Part shown: positions 51,283 to 58,938 of the stretch, piece by piece
Layout: each line of letters begins with the position of its first letter
Position numbering within the stretch: position 1 is the stretch's first letter
Source: Novosphingobium guangzhouense
GTDB taxonomy: Bacteria; Pseudomonadota; Alphaproteobacteria; Sphingomonadales; Sphingomonadaceae
Direction: 5' to 3'
NCBI RefSeq assembly: GCF_002896965.1
Contig: NZ_LYMM01000033.1
Location: 1 to 64,000 of the forward strand
Length of the DNA stretch: 64,000 nucleotides
Program-made: the position numbers and the translations under genes
Notes under the pieces: model-generated
Database searches by the model: none
Seen by the model: only the letters and a program-made list of their open reading frames with translations
What the model was told of the DNA's origin: nothing

Positions 51283-52604
51283 TCGTCTAAATCCCCATCA
51301 ATCGCCTGAGCATCTGCACCTCCGAAAAGGTAGGCTTGCTCAGGCAGATGCATTCTCGGAAGATCATTCTTCATCGCCCGGCGCACCTCACGCAGCTCAT
51401 CCTCTGCTTCCTGCAACTGCCTCCCTGCAGTCGCCTGATGGCGTTTTGCGTTGGTTAGAGCCTCGAAGAATCGCTTGTTGTTCTCTTCCGGTGCATCCAT
51501 CGCAAATGAAGACAGGGCATCGACTTCCGACGTGACTTTTGCGTACTCGTTCCGCAGAACATCGACGTGATCACGCAAATTCCTATATGCTGCGCGATTA
51601 CGTTTCACCCTATCATGCAAAATGCGATGCTTGCGCATGTTGGCGATCTCCGCGTCAGTCACGACGACCCGATTGCGCTCTTCCAGTTCCTGGACCTCTT
51701 GCACAACCTCGTCACTGGCCTTGAACACACTCAGGAGCCCAGACAGCGGGATTAGGTGAACCGATTTCCCGAGAGTTTCCGCGCGGAACTCATCTAACAA
51801 CTCTGGTCGCGGCTGAAATGCACCCTTACGCTTTACAAACCAATCGGGCTTCTTTTCCTCAGTGACGAATATGCAGTGAGCCCCACGCTGTTTCGCCTCC
51901 CGCAAGATCGTTTTCCAGATAATGTAATCGCCTACGCCACCATCTTCCTTGCCATGATCCTTGAAGCCGGGAGCGATTTCCAACTGCGCACGACGAGCAA
52001 CCTCCGCTTTAATTTCTGCGCGCTGTTCCTCGTTTAGATTAAGTTCGCAGACGCAATCCGTGAGGACTTTCCGGTAGATCGACGATACCCGATCCCCACC
52101 AACCTCGTCCTTTAGCCGCTCGTTTACCGCAGAGAGTTTCTTGACGATATCCTTACCCTTATTGATGATCTCAACCGCGAGAGCTTTTGCCTCTGCATAG
52201 TCCTTATCATCTTCCAACAAGGGAATGGTCTTATCGAATACAGGCTTTTTCGCCCGCTCTACAAACCCATCAACAGCATCCGCAATAGCAGCTATCTTAC
52301 CACTACGGTTCTTGTAGAACTCTCTAGCGGCTTGTCCGGGAATGATAAGTCTGCCCTCTTTAGCAAGCCGGGTATAGACCTTCTCAATCTCAGTTACAGA
52401 AGCAGACTGCATCTCAAATGGGAATAGCAGCACGTTAGCATCCAGAACGACAATGCACTTGTCGCTAATATCGGATAGCTTGGGTTGCTCATGACGGAAT
52501 AGAGCCTGTGCATCTGGGTAAAGGTCGGTGAGCCAGAACGCATCCCGATCCGTTGCCTGTTCCGCTACTGGCTTATTGCCCTGCGCCTTATCCGCCACAA
52601 TCAC
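51279..52604 (-). CDS. PIN-like domain protein (DUF4935 type), predicted RNase
   Basis: 441 residues. CIVVLDANVLLFPFEM (about 49-64; acidic Asp) and LIIPGQAAREFYKNR, then GGVGDYIIWKTILREA and CIFVTEEKKPDWF (about 235-265) show the acidic residues of PIN-like nucleases of the DUF4935 group. A helical and coiled-coil C-terminal half follows (about 300-425). GTG start; a second GTG at 52598 with GGGG 7 bases upstream may be the real start. Related proteins occur in defence-type gene neighbourhoods. A role in superinfection exclusion is inference. Confidence 0.8.
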   Translation of the reverse strand: MIVADKAQGNKPVAEQATDRDAFWLTDLYPDAQALFRHEQPKLSDISDKCIVVLDANVLLFPFEMQSASVTEIEKVYTRLAKEGRLIIPGQAAREFYKNRSGKIAAIADAVDGFVERAKKPVFDKTIPLLEDDKDYAEAKALAVEIINKGKDIVKKLSAVNERLKDEVGGDRVSSIYRKVLTDCVCELNLNEEQRAEIKAEVARRAQLEIAPGFKDHGKEDGGVGDYIIWKTILREAKQRGAHCIFVTEEKKPDWFVKRKGAFQPRPELLDEFRAETLGKSVHLIPLSGLLSVFKASDEVVQEVQELEERNRVVVTDAEIANMRKHRILHDRVKRNRAAYRNLRDHVDVLRNEYAKVTSEVDALSSFAMDAPEENNKRFFEALTNAKRHQATAGRQLQEAEDELREVRRAMKNDLPRMHLPEQAYLFGGADAQAIDGDLDD

Positions 52605-53272
52605 CCCTATTCGGACATGGTATCTGTATGCGGCTATGGCTATGATATTCGAAGCGAAACGTCTAGGTATTACAGCGCGATATATCCGATGATGTGAGTA
52701 TGCCTGATAACACCGTTGGGACCACCCATCCCGACAGACTCAACCACTCTTTTCACTCAGGAAGAACTCTTTTCCGCACTCTGTTTGCACTCTGGGTTCA
52801 TGGTGTAGATGCGAATTGCTCTTACCTGTGTGAGCAAACTCTTTTATTGACAGTGCTGCTTTACCCTTACCTTATCCTTTGTTCGCTTCCAGAGCGTTAT
52901 CAGGATCATTCAGGGTATCCGTACTCCGACAATTAATAGCTACAGCCATTGTATCAGGAGTCAAAGATATATCTTTGCTCTTGCGGAACTCTTCTATTGA
53001 ACTCCTGTGTGTAAGGTATGGAGTATCTACGAAAAGCATACCTCGTTCACAACTCGTCGCTCTTTGGTAGCGATTAGGAGTCTGTCTGTTAGTGTGTGAT
53101 TGTGGAAAAGTCTGTCGAAAGGAAGTTCGGAGACAGTGAACTAATTTGCTGTCAAGAGCAAAGATAGGTTGCCCTATAGGATGAACGACACCCGAGGGGG
53201 TAGCTTACAGAAGTTGACAGATGAGAAGCGTTCGCGTTGGTTACCCTACACCACACACGACCGTCAAAAATG

Positions 53273-53320
53273 AGTCCAGACCGTTCCTCACTTTGAGTGA
53301 CACTCTGGACCCACTCTCTG
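53273..53320 (-). terminator. terminator-like hairpin carrying the TCACT palindrome
   Basis: On the minus strand GGTCCAGAG and TCTGGACTC enclose the palindrome TCACTCAAAGTGA (53288-53300) and are followed by ATTTTTG. It closes the gene at 53322-53561. Confidence 0.6.
53288..53300. promoter_or_regulatory. palindrome TCACTTTGAGTGA
   Basis: A perfect TCACT-N3-AGTGA copy within the hairpin described at 53273-53320. Confidence 0.6.
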
Positions 53321-53321
53321 C

Positions 53322-53561
53322 TTACTCTTCCAGTTCGACCACGACCAAATCGATCAGGTTGTAGCCAAAGCTGCTTGTCGGGTGTTCGTTATAAATCGAA
53401 TAACCGTCACCTTCATTCTTGCGCAGCCTTTCAACTGTAGGTTGAAATAAAGTCACGGTGTCTTCGGTGTCGCCTGTCGCCTGAAACGACACCATATTGC
53501 CCCGTTGCTCTACCCTGTAGTGCGGGGAACCCTCCATAAGACTTTCCAGAAACGGCGTCAT
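53322..53561 (-). CDS. small hypothetical phage protein
   Basis: 79 residues from the ATG at 53561 (AGGAGAAGC directly upstream). Beta-rich and acidic, ending LIDLVVVELEE. Family unknown. It is divergent from the tail genes. Confidence 0.6.
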   Translation of the reverse strand: MTPFLESLMEGSPHYRVEQRGNMVSFQATGDTEDTVTLFQPTVERLRKNEGDGYSIYNEHPTSSFGYNLIDLVVVELEE

Positions 53562-53637
53562 AGCTTCTCCTTGGTACGGTTCCATTTCCTAAGATGGTCC
53601 AAAGATGCTGTTTTTCAAGGTGTCTGCTAAGTAATGG

Positions 53638-53973
53638 ATGGCAAAGAACAAGACACCGCCACCTCCAACTCAGGAGCAGGTTGATAAGCACTGGAAAGGA
53701 CAGGACAAGTCCGTCTTCCAGAAACCCTACACCCGCGATCCCGGCGTCACGATCGCTACCACACAGGGCGAGATTACCCGGCTTCATGATGCGGCCAAAG
53801 ATGGCGAGACGGCCCCGGCGTTCAAGCTGCGCAACACAGAGGTCATTCTTGAAGACCCGGTTGGACGCCCAATGGTGCGCAGCGCATTCTTGGTGCTGAT
53901 GCTTCCGGGGTGTATTTTGATAATGGCATCATGCGTCGTGCCCAGATCGGCGGTGCGCAGATCGATAATCTGA
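53638..53973 (+). CDS. tail-tip/fibre protein, 5' part (apparent frameshift)
   Basis: 111 residues as read. Residues 1-75 (KTPPPPTQEQVDKHWKGQDK, FKLRNTEVILEDP) are plausible. The last 30 residues after VGRPMV are hydrophobic junk, while the -1 frame from 53853 reads GWTPNGAQRILGADASGVYF and continues into the gene at 53910. One added G in the CCCGG run at about 53857 would join them. It is therefore probably one gene with a frameshift. Confidence 0.55.
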   Translation: MAKNKTPPPPTQEQVDKHWKGQDKSVFQKPYTRDPGVTIATTQGEITRLHDAAKDGETAPAFKLRNTEVILEDPVGRPMVRSAFLVLMLPGCILIMASCVVPRSAVRRSII

Positions 53974-54416
53974 CCGTCAACCGTCTTAAGATCGCGGGCA
54001 ATTCGATCACCTCGAACATCTTCCATACCGCAGGCGATGCCTATTGCCCTGCCGGTGGCACAATCGACTTCTTGAACACCGGGTTTTGGAACATCGGTGA
54101 CGAATACGATGGTTCCGCGACCGTAACGGTCAGCTTCACCATCGACGCGACCGCGAACTATGACGCCGCCGCTTTCGTGGAGTTGTTCATCGATAACGGT
54201 TCTGGATATCGATCCGCAGCTTCGCAGATCATCGGTATCTCAACCAACAACGGTAACACCTACTGGCGTGTAGGCGGCATGATGATCGGCGGCACTGACG
54301 GCGCAAACGTGCGCGTTCTAGCCCGCATCAACTCAGGAAAACATACACCGCGATCCGAACCGCGCGCCATGTGGGTTCGTAATATCGCACTCAATATCGG
54401 TGGAGCAGCACGATAA
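53910..54416 (+). CDS. tail-tip protein J-type C-terminal region
   Basis: About 168 residues, GTG start as read. YFDNGIMRRAQIGGAQIDNL, TVNRLKIAGNSIT is the J/gp-like tip attachment pattern, followed by a beta-rich domain (GSATVTVSFTID...). Host recognition or fibre attachment at the tail tip is likely. The open frame extends back to 53853, so the true coding start lies upstream in the frameshifted part. It overlaps the next gene (TAATG). Confidence 0.65.
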   Translation: MYFDNGIMRRAQIGGAQIDNLTVNRLKIAGNSITSNIFHTAGDAYCPAGGTIDFLNTGFWNIGDEYDGSATVTVSFTIDATANYDAAAFVELFIDNGSGYRSAASQIIGISTNNGNTYWRVGGMMIGGTDGANVRVLARINSGKHTPRSEPRAMWVRNIALNIGGAAR

Positions 54417-54781
54417 TGTATTACGCTTACTTCCGCGCAGATGGCACCTCGCTTTCTGTGTCAAACCATCCGACCCTTTTTCCAGAACCAGACGTGATGA
54501 TGTTTGAGGTTCCAGACCTAACCAACGGTAACTCGATCTATCTCGATACTGAGACGATGACGGTCATGGAGAAGATGCACTTCGCCGTCACATCGACTTA
54601 CAACACCATCGTGGGATTGCCCTCTGGAACAATGGTCACGGTTGATGAAGGCGAGTTCATTGTGACCGATGGAACGGCTGAGTTTGAAGCCGATGTTCCA
54701 CAGAGCAAGATCGCTTGGCTGGATCACCCTCACTACTTCGCAACCCACATTGAGATTGAGACAGGACCGGAGACAGCATGA
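54416..54781 (+). CDS. phage tail-associated hypothetical protein
   Basis: 121 residues, beta-rich, starting MYYAYFRADGTSLSVSNHP. It is between the tip protein and the fibre and coupled on both sides (1- and 4-bp overlaps), so it probably serves tail fibre assembly. Family not recognised. Confidence 0.6.
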   Translation: MYYAYFRADGTSLSVSNHPTLFPEPDVMMFEVPDLTNGNSIYLDTETMTVMEKMHFAVTSTYNTIVGLPSGTMVTVDEGEFIVTDGTAEFEADVPQSKIAWLDHPHYFATHIEIETGPETA

Positions 54782-54930
54782 AGCTAGATATCAAACAAGG
54801 CTACAAAGGCCAACGCGCATACGAGTATCCATCTTGGGAGGAACAGATGGATTACCTGTTTCACCATGGATATGACGCTTGGAAAGCAATGATCCAAGCT
54901 ATCAAAGACAAGTACCCAAAGCCTGAATGA
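54778..54930 (+). CDS. small tail-region protein with YPS-xxEQ-xD motif
   Basis: 50 residues. AYEYPSWEEQMDYLFHHGYD, AWKAMIQAIKDKYPKPE. The order YPS-x2-EQ-x-D-x-L-x-H then W-x4-I-x2-[IV]-K-x2-YPKP is common in small proteins beside tail fibre genes of large marine myoviruses. Coupled to the upstream gene (ATGA). Confidence 0.7.
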   Translation: MKLDIKQGYKGQRAYEYPSWEEQMDYLFHHGYDAWKAMIQAIKDKYPKPE

Positions 54931-54943
54931 TCCGCTGACCCCG

Positions 54944-54951
54944 CATAAATA
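54944..54951 (+). promoter_or_regulatory. NATAAATA box (CATAAATA) ahead of fibre gene
   Basis: It sits within a CCGCA...TGCGG stem-loop, 25 bp before the fibre start. Confidence 0.35.
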
Positions 54952-54976
54952 TCGCAAAGATATTGCGGGAGCAGAC

Positions 54977-55723
54977 ATGGCGGATTTTGAGTTTGAAACA
55001 ACCGGCTTGGTAAACGTCACGAATGGATCGGTTGATGTAATTGGCGTGGGCACCAATTGGGTCGCGTCGTATCCCGGCCTGATGCTCTGGCTAGATGGTC
55101 TAAGCTATCCCGTTAAATCGGTGAACGGCCGCAACAGCATTACGCTTGTTCATCCCTATCAGGGCAGCACGGCAACCGGCGCGAAATACGCTCTCGTCCC
55201 TGTGCATCCCGGAACGCTCAACGCCCAGAAGGCCGTTATCACGGTACTTGAAGCCATCAACAACCTGATCGCGAACGGCGGTATTGGTGGCGGCGGTGGT
55301 GGCACAGGTTCCGGTGGTCCCGGCATTATTGGCGCAGTCGTCAACAGCGCTGGTCATCTCATCATCACTCTGAGTGACGGACGCACAATCGATGCGGGCT
55401 TGGTCAAAGGCGCAGATGGTCAGGACGGCCAAGACGGCACCGGCTCTGGTGGTGGCGACATTTCGATGGCTGCTATTCAGGGCTTCTCGCAGTTCGCTGG
55501 TACTCCTGTTGGTGGCGGTCTTGCTGGCCTGTTCATCCCCGTAACGACCGGTGCTCCCAACATCACACTGACGCAGCGCAGTGAGATAGTTATCCCATGG
55601 GACGACAAGGACGCTGGCGCGGCTATGTGGGTTGAGAAGCGACCAAACGCTGCCGCTATCATCGTTGGCGCTGCAAACGTGCCTCTACCACAACCCGGTG
55701 GTGACGAGGTTAACCGGCGCTAA
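54977..55723 (+). CDS. tail fibre, N-terminal part
   Basis: 248 residues. The first 75 (GLVNVTNGSVDVIGVGTNW, LDGLSYPVKSVNG, LVHPYQGSTATGAKYALVPV) form the virion-attachment beta domain found in many phage fibres. A Gly-rich linker and HLIITLSDGRTIDAGLVKG, then GADGQDGQDGTGSGGGD follow. It ends 27 residues after the last domain in GGDEVNRR, while the collagen-like part continues in the +1 frame. One A removed from GTTAACC near 55713 restores DEV-TGANGQRGEQG. Confidence 0.75.
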   Translation: MADFEFETTGLVNVTNGSVDVIGVGTNWVASYPGLMLWLDGLSYPVKSVNGRNSITLVHPYQGSTATGAKYALVPVHPGTLNAQKAVITVLEAINNLIANGGIGGGGGGTGSGGPGIIGAVVNSAGHLIITLSDGRTIDAGLVKGADGQDGQDGTGSGGGDISMAAIQGFSQFAGTPVGGGLAGLFIPVTTGAPNITLTQRSEIVIPWDDKDAGAAMWVEKRPNAAAIIVGAANVPLPQPGGDEVNRR

Positions 55724-57149
55724 CGGACAGCGCGGCGAACAAGGTCTACGCGGCTATGATGGCCCACAGGGGCCAGCTGGCCCTAAGGGTGACACTGGAC
55801 CCGCTGGCGCTGCTTCGACGGTTCCCGGCCCACAAGGCCCTAAGGGCGATACCGGCGCAACTGGTCCTGCTGGTACTCCCGGCACTCCCGGAACTCCGGG
55901 CGCATCGATCTCTGATTTCAGTTACAGCAACGGCACCCTGACCATCGAAATGTCGAGCGGTTACGCATGGGAAGCATTCATTCCCACAAGCGGTGGTGGC
56001 GGCACTGGTGAACCCGGCAGCGATGGCATCAGCGTTGATAGCCTTGCAATCTCCAATGGCCGTTTGATCGTCACTTTTAGTGATGGCCGCACTCAGGACG
56101 TTGGACAGGTCGTTGGCCCTACTGGTGCTGCTGGCGCGACCGGACCCAAAGGCGATACCGGCGCAACCGGGCCTGCTGGCGCAGCATCAACCGTTCCTGG
56201 GCCTAAGGGCGACAAGGGTGATACCGGCAACACTGGCGCAGCCGGTGCGAAAGGCGACAAGGGCGACACAGGAGCAATCGGACCAAAGGGCGACACTGGT
56301 GCAGCCGGTACAAACGGTCAGGGCGTTCCTGCTGGTGGATTGCCGGGGCAAGTTCTCGTAAAAATCTCCGAAAACGACTTTGACGCCGAGTGGACCGATT
56401 TCCCGTTCGAGATTTTCCAGCAGATGATTGACGAGGCGATGGCAAATGGAGGTGGCGGTGGTACTGATCCTGAGCCCGAACCTGAACCAGAGCCAGAGCC
56501 GGTTGATCCAGAGGGCATGACGACAGTTCGTTGGACCGCCAACGGCATTACGTCTCCAATCCCTGCAAGCCGCGCAGGCTACCCAGCAGGCACCATCATG
56601 GGAGACGTTGCTCCGCAGGCGAATGGCACAACGCTCATCATGGCCCGCGATTGTATCGTGGATTTTGGCAACAATGCTCTCGCATTCAACCTGCCAGAAA
56701 CGACCAACTACCTCACCAATCAGACACCAAGCGTTTTCCGCATGGCCTACAAGGGTATCATTAGACCAGAAGCGAACGTCATCGATCTTATGGATTGGGG
56801 CAAGGGGTCGATCCGTGTCAGCGTTCCTTGGATGGAGGATCGCTTGAACTTCTCGTACTATCGTAGTGGCGACGGCAATCCAGAAGTTGGCGAGGATATC
56901 GGCAACATCAACGATTTCAAGCTGGGCGAGAACCACTTGTATGAGGTCATCTGGACCAACGATGCGGCTGGTGCCGGTGGTCATGTCCGCTTCTATATCG
57001 ACGGCGCGATTGTCGGTTCGGCTATGCCAACTCAGTACAAGGTCCGCGCTTCAAACACCTTCTGGATGAACGTCAACGGCTCGATGGGTAACACCTCGAA
57101 CAGCCGTGCGCTCGAAATGGAATACATGGAAATCGGCTTCAAAGCCTAA
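55698..57149 (+). CDS. tail fibre, collagen-like repeats and receptor-binding part
   Basis: About 483 residues, start uncertain (GTG at 55698 is the first possible without a ribosome binding site). Gly-X-Y repeats (GPQGPAGPKGDTGPAG) lie at about 15-60, 165-215; RLIVTFSDGRTQDVGQVVG and VPAGGLPGQVLVKIS are fibre linkers; a PEPEPEPEPEP hinge (about 265) leads into a C-terminal lectin-like domain. Probably the receptor-binding end of the same fibre as 54977-55723, separated by a frameshift. Confidence 0.75.
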   Translation: MVTRLTGANGQRGEQGLRGYDGPQGPAGPKGDTGPAGAASTVPGPQGPKGDTGATGPAGTPGTPGTPGASISDFSYSNGTLTIEMSSGYAWEAFIPTSGGGGTGEPGSDGISVDSLAISNGRLIVTFSDGRTQDVGQVVGPTGAAGATGPKGDTGATGPAGAASTVPGPKGDKGDTGNTGAAGAKGDKGDTGAIGPKGDTGAAGTNGQGVPAGGLPGQVLVKISENDFDAEWTDFPFEIFQQMIDEAMANGGGGGTDPEPEPEPEPEPVDPEGMTTVRWTANGITSPIPASRAGYPAGTIMGDVAPQANGTTLIMARDCIVDFGNNALAFNLPETTNYLTNQTPSVFRMAYKGIIRPEANVIDLMDWGKGSIRVSVPWMEDRLNFSYYRSGDGNPEVGEDIGNINDFKLGENHLYEVIWTNDAAGAGGHVRFYIDGAIVGSAMPTQYKVRASNTFWMNVNGSMGNTSNSRALEMEYMEIGFKA

Positions 57150-57156
57150 AGGATAA

Positions 57157-57378
57157 GTGGGGTTACAGGGGATGGAAGCTGAGGGGGAAAGCGAGGGCCG
57201 TAAGACGCTCTGGCAGAAGGTCAAAGGCTGCTTCGTGGAAGTGGCATCAATCGTGCTGCTTGTCGCTCGATATTGGAAGGCCATCAGGCTTGCGGTTGCG
57301 GTAGTATCCGTGACTGTTGCGGCTGCAATGGGCGCACTCGATCCGGTTGCAGAGGCAATCACTGCGACGGTGCAGTAA
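57157..57378 (+). CDS. small membrane protein, holin-like
   Basis: 73 residues (68 if the ATG at 57172 is used). A charged N-terminus and one or two hydrophobic segments (EVASIVLLVARYW and IRLAVAVVSVTVAAAMGAL). Location between fibre and a spanin-like gene fits a holin or lysis accessory. AAGGATAA lies upstream of the GTG. Confidence 0.5.
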   Translation: MGLQGMEAEGESEGRKTLWQKVKGCFVEVASIVLLVARYWKAIRLAVAVVSVTVAAAMGALDPVAEAITATVQ

Positions 57379-57728
57379 TGTCAAATCCGCAACCCCAGTA
57401 TGGTATCTTGGGTGATCGCATGTTTCAGCTTTGCGCAGGCATTCTCGCCGTTGTCTTCGCGGCTATGTATGCAGCACCAAAAGAGCAAAGCGATGCAATG
57501 GCCGATGTTCGGGAAAAGCTGGCAACCATCGTAACCGGCCTTAGCGCCACTCGGGATGATATCGGCAAACTCAGCCAGAAGCTGGATAGTACCGCAGACG
57601 GCCTTGCCGATGTGAAAGCAGAAGTCGCGGGCATGAAGGCCGCGCAGCAGACTGCCGAACAGGAAATGAGCCGCTTGCGTGATCGTATGCGCCAATATGA
57701 GGACGGCGACCGCAAGCTGAAATACTAA
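57378..57728 (+). CDS. membrane-anchored coiled-coil protein (spanin-like)
   Basis: 116 residues. An N-terminal TM (MFQLCAGILAVVFAAMYAA, about 15-33) is followed by a long periplasmic coiled coil (IGKLSQKLDSTADGLADVKA). This is the layout of an inner-membrane spanin. The start overlaps the upstream stop (TAATG). No Rz1 partner is evident. Confidence 0.55.
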   Translation: MSNPQPQYGILGDRMFQLCAGILAVVFAAMYAAPKEQSDAMADVREKLATIVTGLSATRDDIGKLSQKLDSTADGLADVKAEVAGMKAAQQTAEQEMSRLRDRMRQYEDGDRKLKY

Positions 57729-57736
57729 AACGAGAA

Positions 57737-57763
57737 AGCCCGGATTGCTCCGGGCTCTTGTTT
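57737..57763 (+). terminator. terminator of the tail fibre-lysis operon
   Basis: AGCCCGGA-ttgc-TCCGGGCT is followed by CTTGTTTG. Confidence 0.85.
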
Positions 57764-57764
57764 G

Positions 57765-58037
57765 TCAGGGTTGTCGCAGTTTCCAAATCGTCGCCGCTGC
57801 CATGCCTTGATCTCGGGCCACCACATACAACTCGGCAGCGTTTCGCATTTGCATCGTGACAAGCCGATACTCGCTGTATGCCACCATGTCGTCAGGCTCC
57901 ATGTCAAGTAGCTCAGTGGCAAGCGAGTAGGCAGTCAAGCTCTTGCCGGTCCTCGCGCTACGGATGATTTCCATGCAGGCCCGCACCTTGGCCTCATTGA
58001 ACCGCTCTAACAGGTCGTCGAGGGTGATCTTGCTCAT
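57765..58037 (-). CDS. small helical phage protein
   Basis: 90 residues from MSKITLDDLLERF. AYSLATELLDMEPDDMVAYS and ELYVVARDQGMAA are helical. Family unknown. It is the last of four genes linked by 4-bp overlaps. Confidence 0.6.
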   Translation of the reverse strand: MSKITLDDLLERFNEAKVRACMEIIRSARTGKSLTAYSLATELLDMEPDDMVAYSEYRLVTMQMRNAAELYVVARDQGMAAATIWKLRQP

Positions 58038-58264
58038 GCTCCACCCCACGTTAGCTTGAAGAGCATTGCATCCCCTGCATTCTCGAACCAAACGATGTAA
58101 GGGCACACCTCCGTTTGGCCGTTACCTAACATCCCGCAAACCCGACCATATTCAATCTCGTGATCCCCGTTTCCGTTTTCGGCCAGCCAGTTTTCTAACT
58201 TGGAAGTCCAGTTGCCGTATAGAATTTCGACCGGAGTGTAGCCTTTATCCTCAAGGCACATCAT
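58034..58264 (-). CDS. small phage protein, FKLTWGG C-terminal family
   Basis: 76 residues. It ends CPYIVWFENAGDAMLFKLTWGGA. The same ending type occurs at 58939-59295 (LLFKLTFGG) and, looser, at 45496 and 46510. Function unknown. Coupled to both neighbours. Confidence 0.65.
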   Translation of the reverse strand: MMCLEDKGYTPVEILYGNWTSKLENWLAENGNGDHEIEYGRVCGMLGNGQTEVCPYIVWFENAGDAMLFKLTWGGA

Positions 58265-58506
58265 GCTGCACCTTCCTCGGCCAGCTTCGCCTCTGCCTCT
58301 TTGAGTTTCGCCTTCAACTCCTTTGTCTCTTCACGGACGGCTTTGCCATGAGCATCATGAGCAGCGTAGAACGTCTGGATAGCTGCATCGACTTCTGCGC
58401 GGGCTTTCTCAAATTCCATCTTAGCAGCGATCAAACGACCTTCAGCACTGGCCTTGAGCAAACGGGCTTCCTGTACGGCTGCTTCTAGGGTTTCCATCGT
58501 GCTCAT
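58261..58506 (-). CDS. small coiled-coil protein
   Basis: 81 residues from MSTMETLEAAV. A near-continuous helix with heptads (LLKASAEGRLIAAKMEFEKA, KELKAKLKEAEAKLAEE). It overlaps both neighbours by 4 bases. It may multimerise or act as a structural or scaffold-like small protein. Confidence 0.6.
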   Translation of the reverse strand: MSTMETLEAAVQEARLLKASAEGRLIAAKMEFEKARAEVDAAIQTFYAAHDAHGKAVREETKELKAKLKEAEAKLAEEGAA

Positions 58507-58724
58507 CGGACAATTGCCGCCACCAAGAGGACAGCCGCTGCGGCCATCAGTCCACTCAGGACAGCAGCAACTCCAACACCCATATAATCGCCAAGCGTCC
58601 ACGGAATATCGACGTGAGAGCCGGTGCAGATGTTGAGAAACGTATCGTATCCCCAATGACCCTTTTCGACGATGCACTGACTGTTATTCACGTTTGCGAC
58701 GAGGTTTGTTGCTTCGCTATTCAT
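58503..58724 (-). CDS. small membrane protein
   Basis: 73 residues. A polar N-terminus with two Cys and one hydrophobic C-terminal segment (GVGVAAVLSGLMAAAAVLLV). It is the first gene of the minus-strand operon after the terminator at 58741-58777. Confidence 0.6.
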   Translation of the reverse strand: MNSEATNLVANVNNSQCIVEKGHWGYDTFLNICTGSHVDIPWTLGDYMGVGVAAVLSGLMAAAAVLLVAAIVR

Positions 58725-58740
58725 TTTGTGACTCCAATAG

Positions 58741-58777
58741 AAAAAGCCTCAAGGAGAGAGTCACTTCTCCTTGAGGC
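58741..58777 (-). terminator. terminator downstream of gene 58939-59295
   Basis: GCCTCAAGGAGA and TCTCCTTGAGGC are 12-bp perfect arms, followed on the minus strand by TTTTT. Downstream genes therefore need their own promoter or antitermination. Confidence 0.9.
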
Positions 58778-58938
58778 CATCGCACCATGCCTATGAACCA
58801 CGGTGCTAAATCTCGTTTACGTCTATTGTGACTCCCGACGCGATCTATTTAGTCGGAATGGTCTGATGTAGACCGGGCATCGCCTGTTAACCCGGTCTAC
58901 TCAATTACTTTACACTCTTGATGATTGAGCCGTCGATA

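Larger units (their letters stand above)
52605..53321. other. long non-coding leader/control region
   Basis: 717 bp without a gene. It contains AACTCTTYTATTGA at 52837-52850 and 52987-53000 (exactly 150 bp apart), boxA-like TGCTCTTAC (52818), TGCTCTTGC (52976) and CGCTCTTTG (about 53069), an AAAGAT/ATCTTT hairpin directly before the second (52963-52976), and a TTGCTC...GAGCAA inverted repeat. A TTGACA at 52846 could be a -35 box. Confidence 0.6.

Noticed and set aside
55365..56083. Two perfect TCACT-N3-AGTGA copies in fibre genes
   Set aside because: They are explained by the coding of the fibre motif T-[LF]-S-D-G, so they are not counted as regulatory evidence.
58815..58895. Two adjacent hairpins resembling a tRNA
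   Set aside because: Stem lengths and loop sizes do not fit a cloverleaf, and no anticodon arm of 5 bp plus 7 bases is present.
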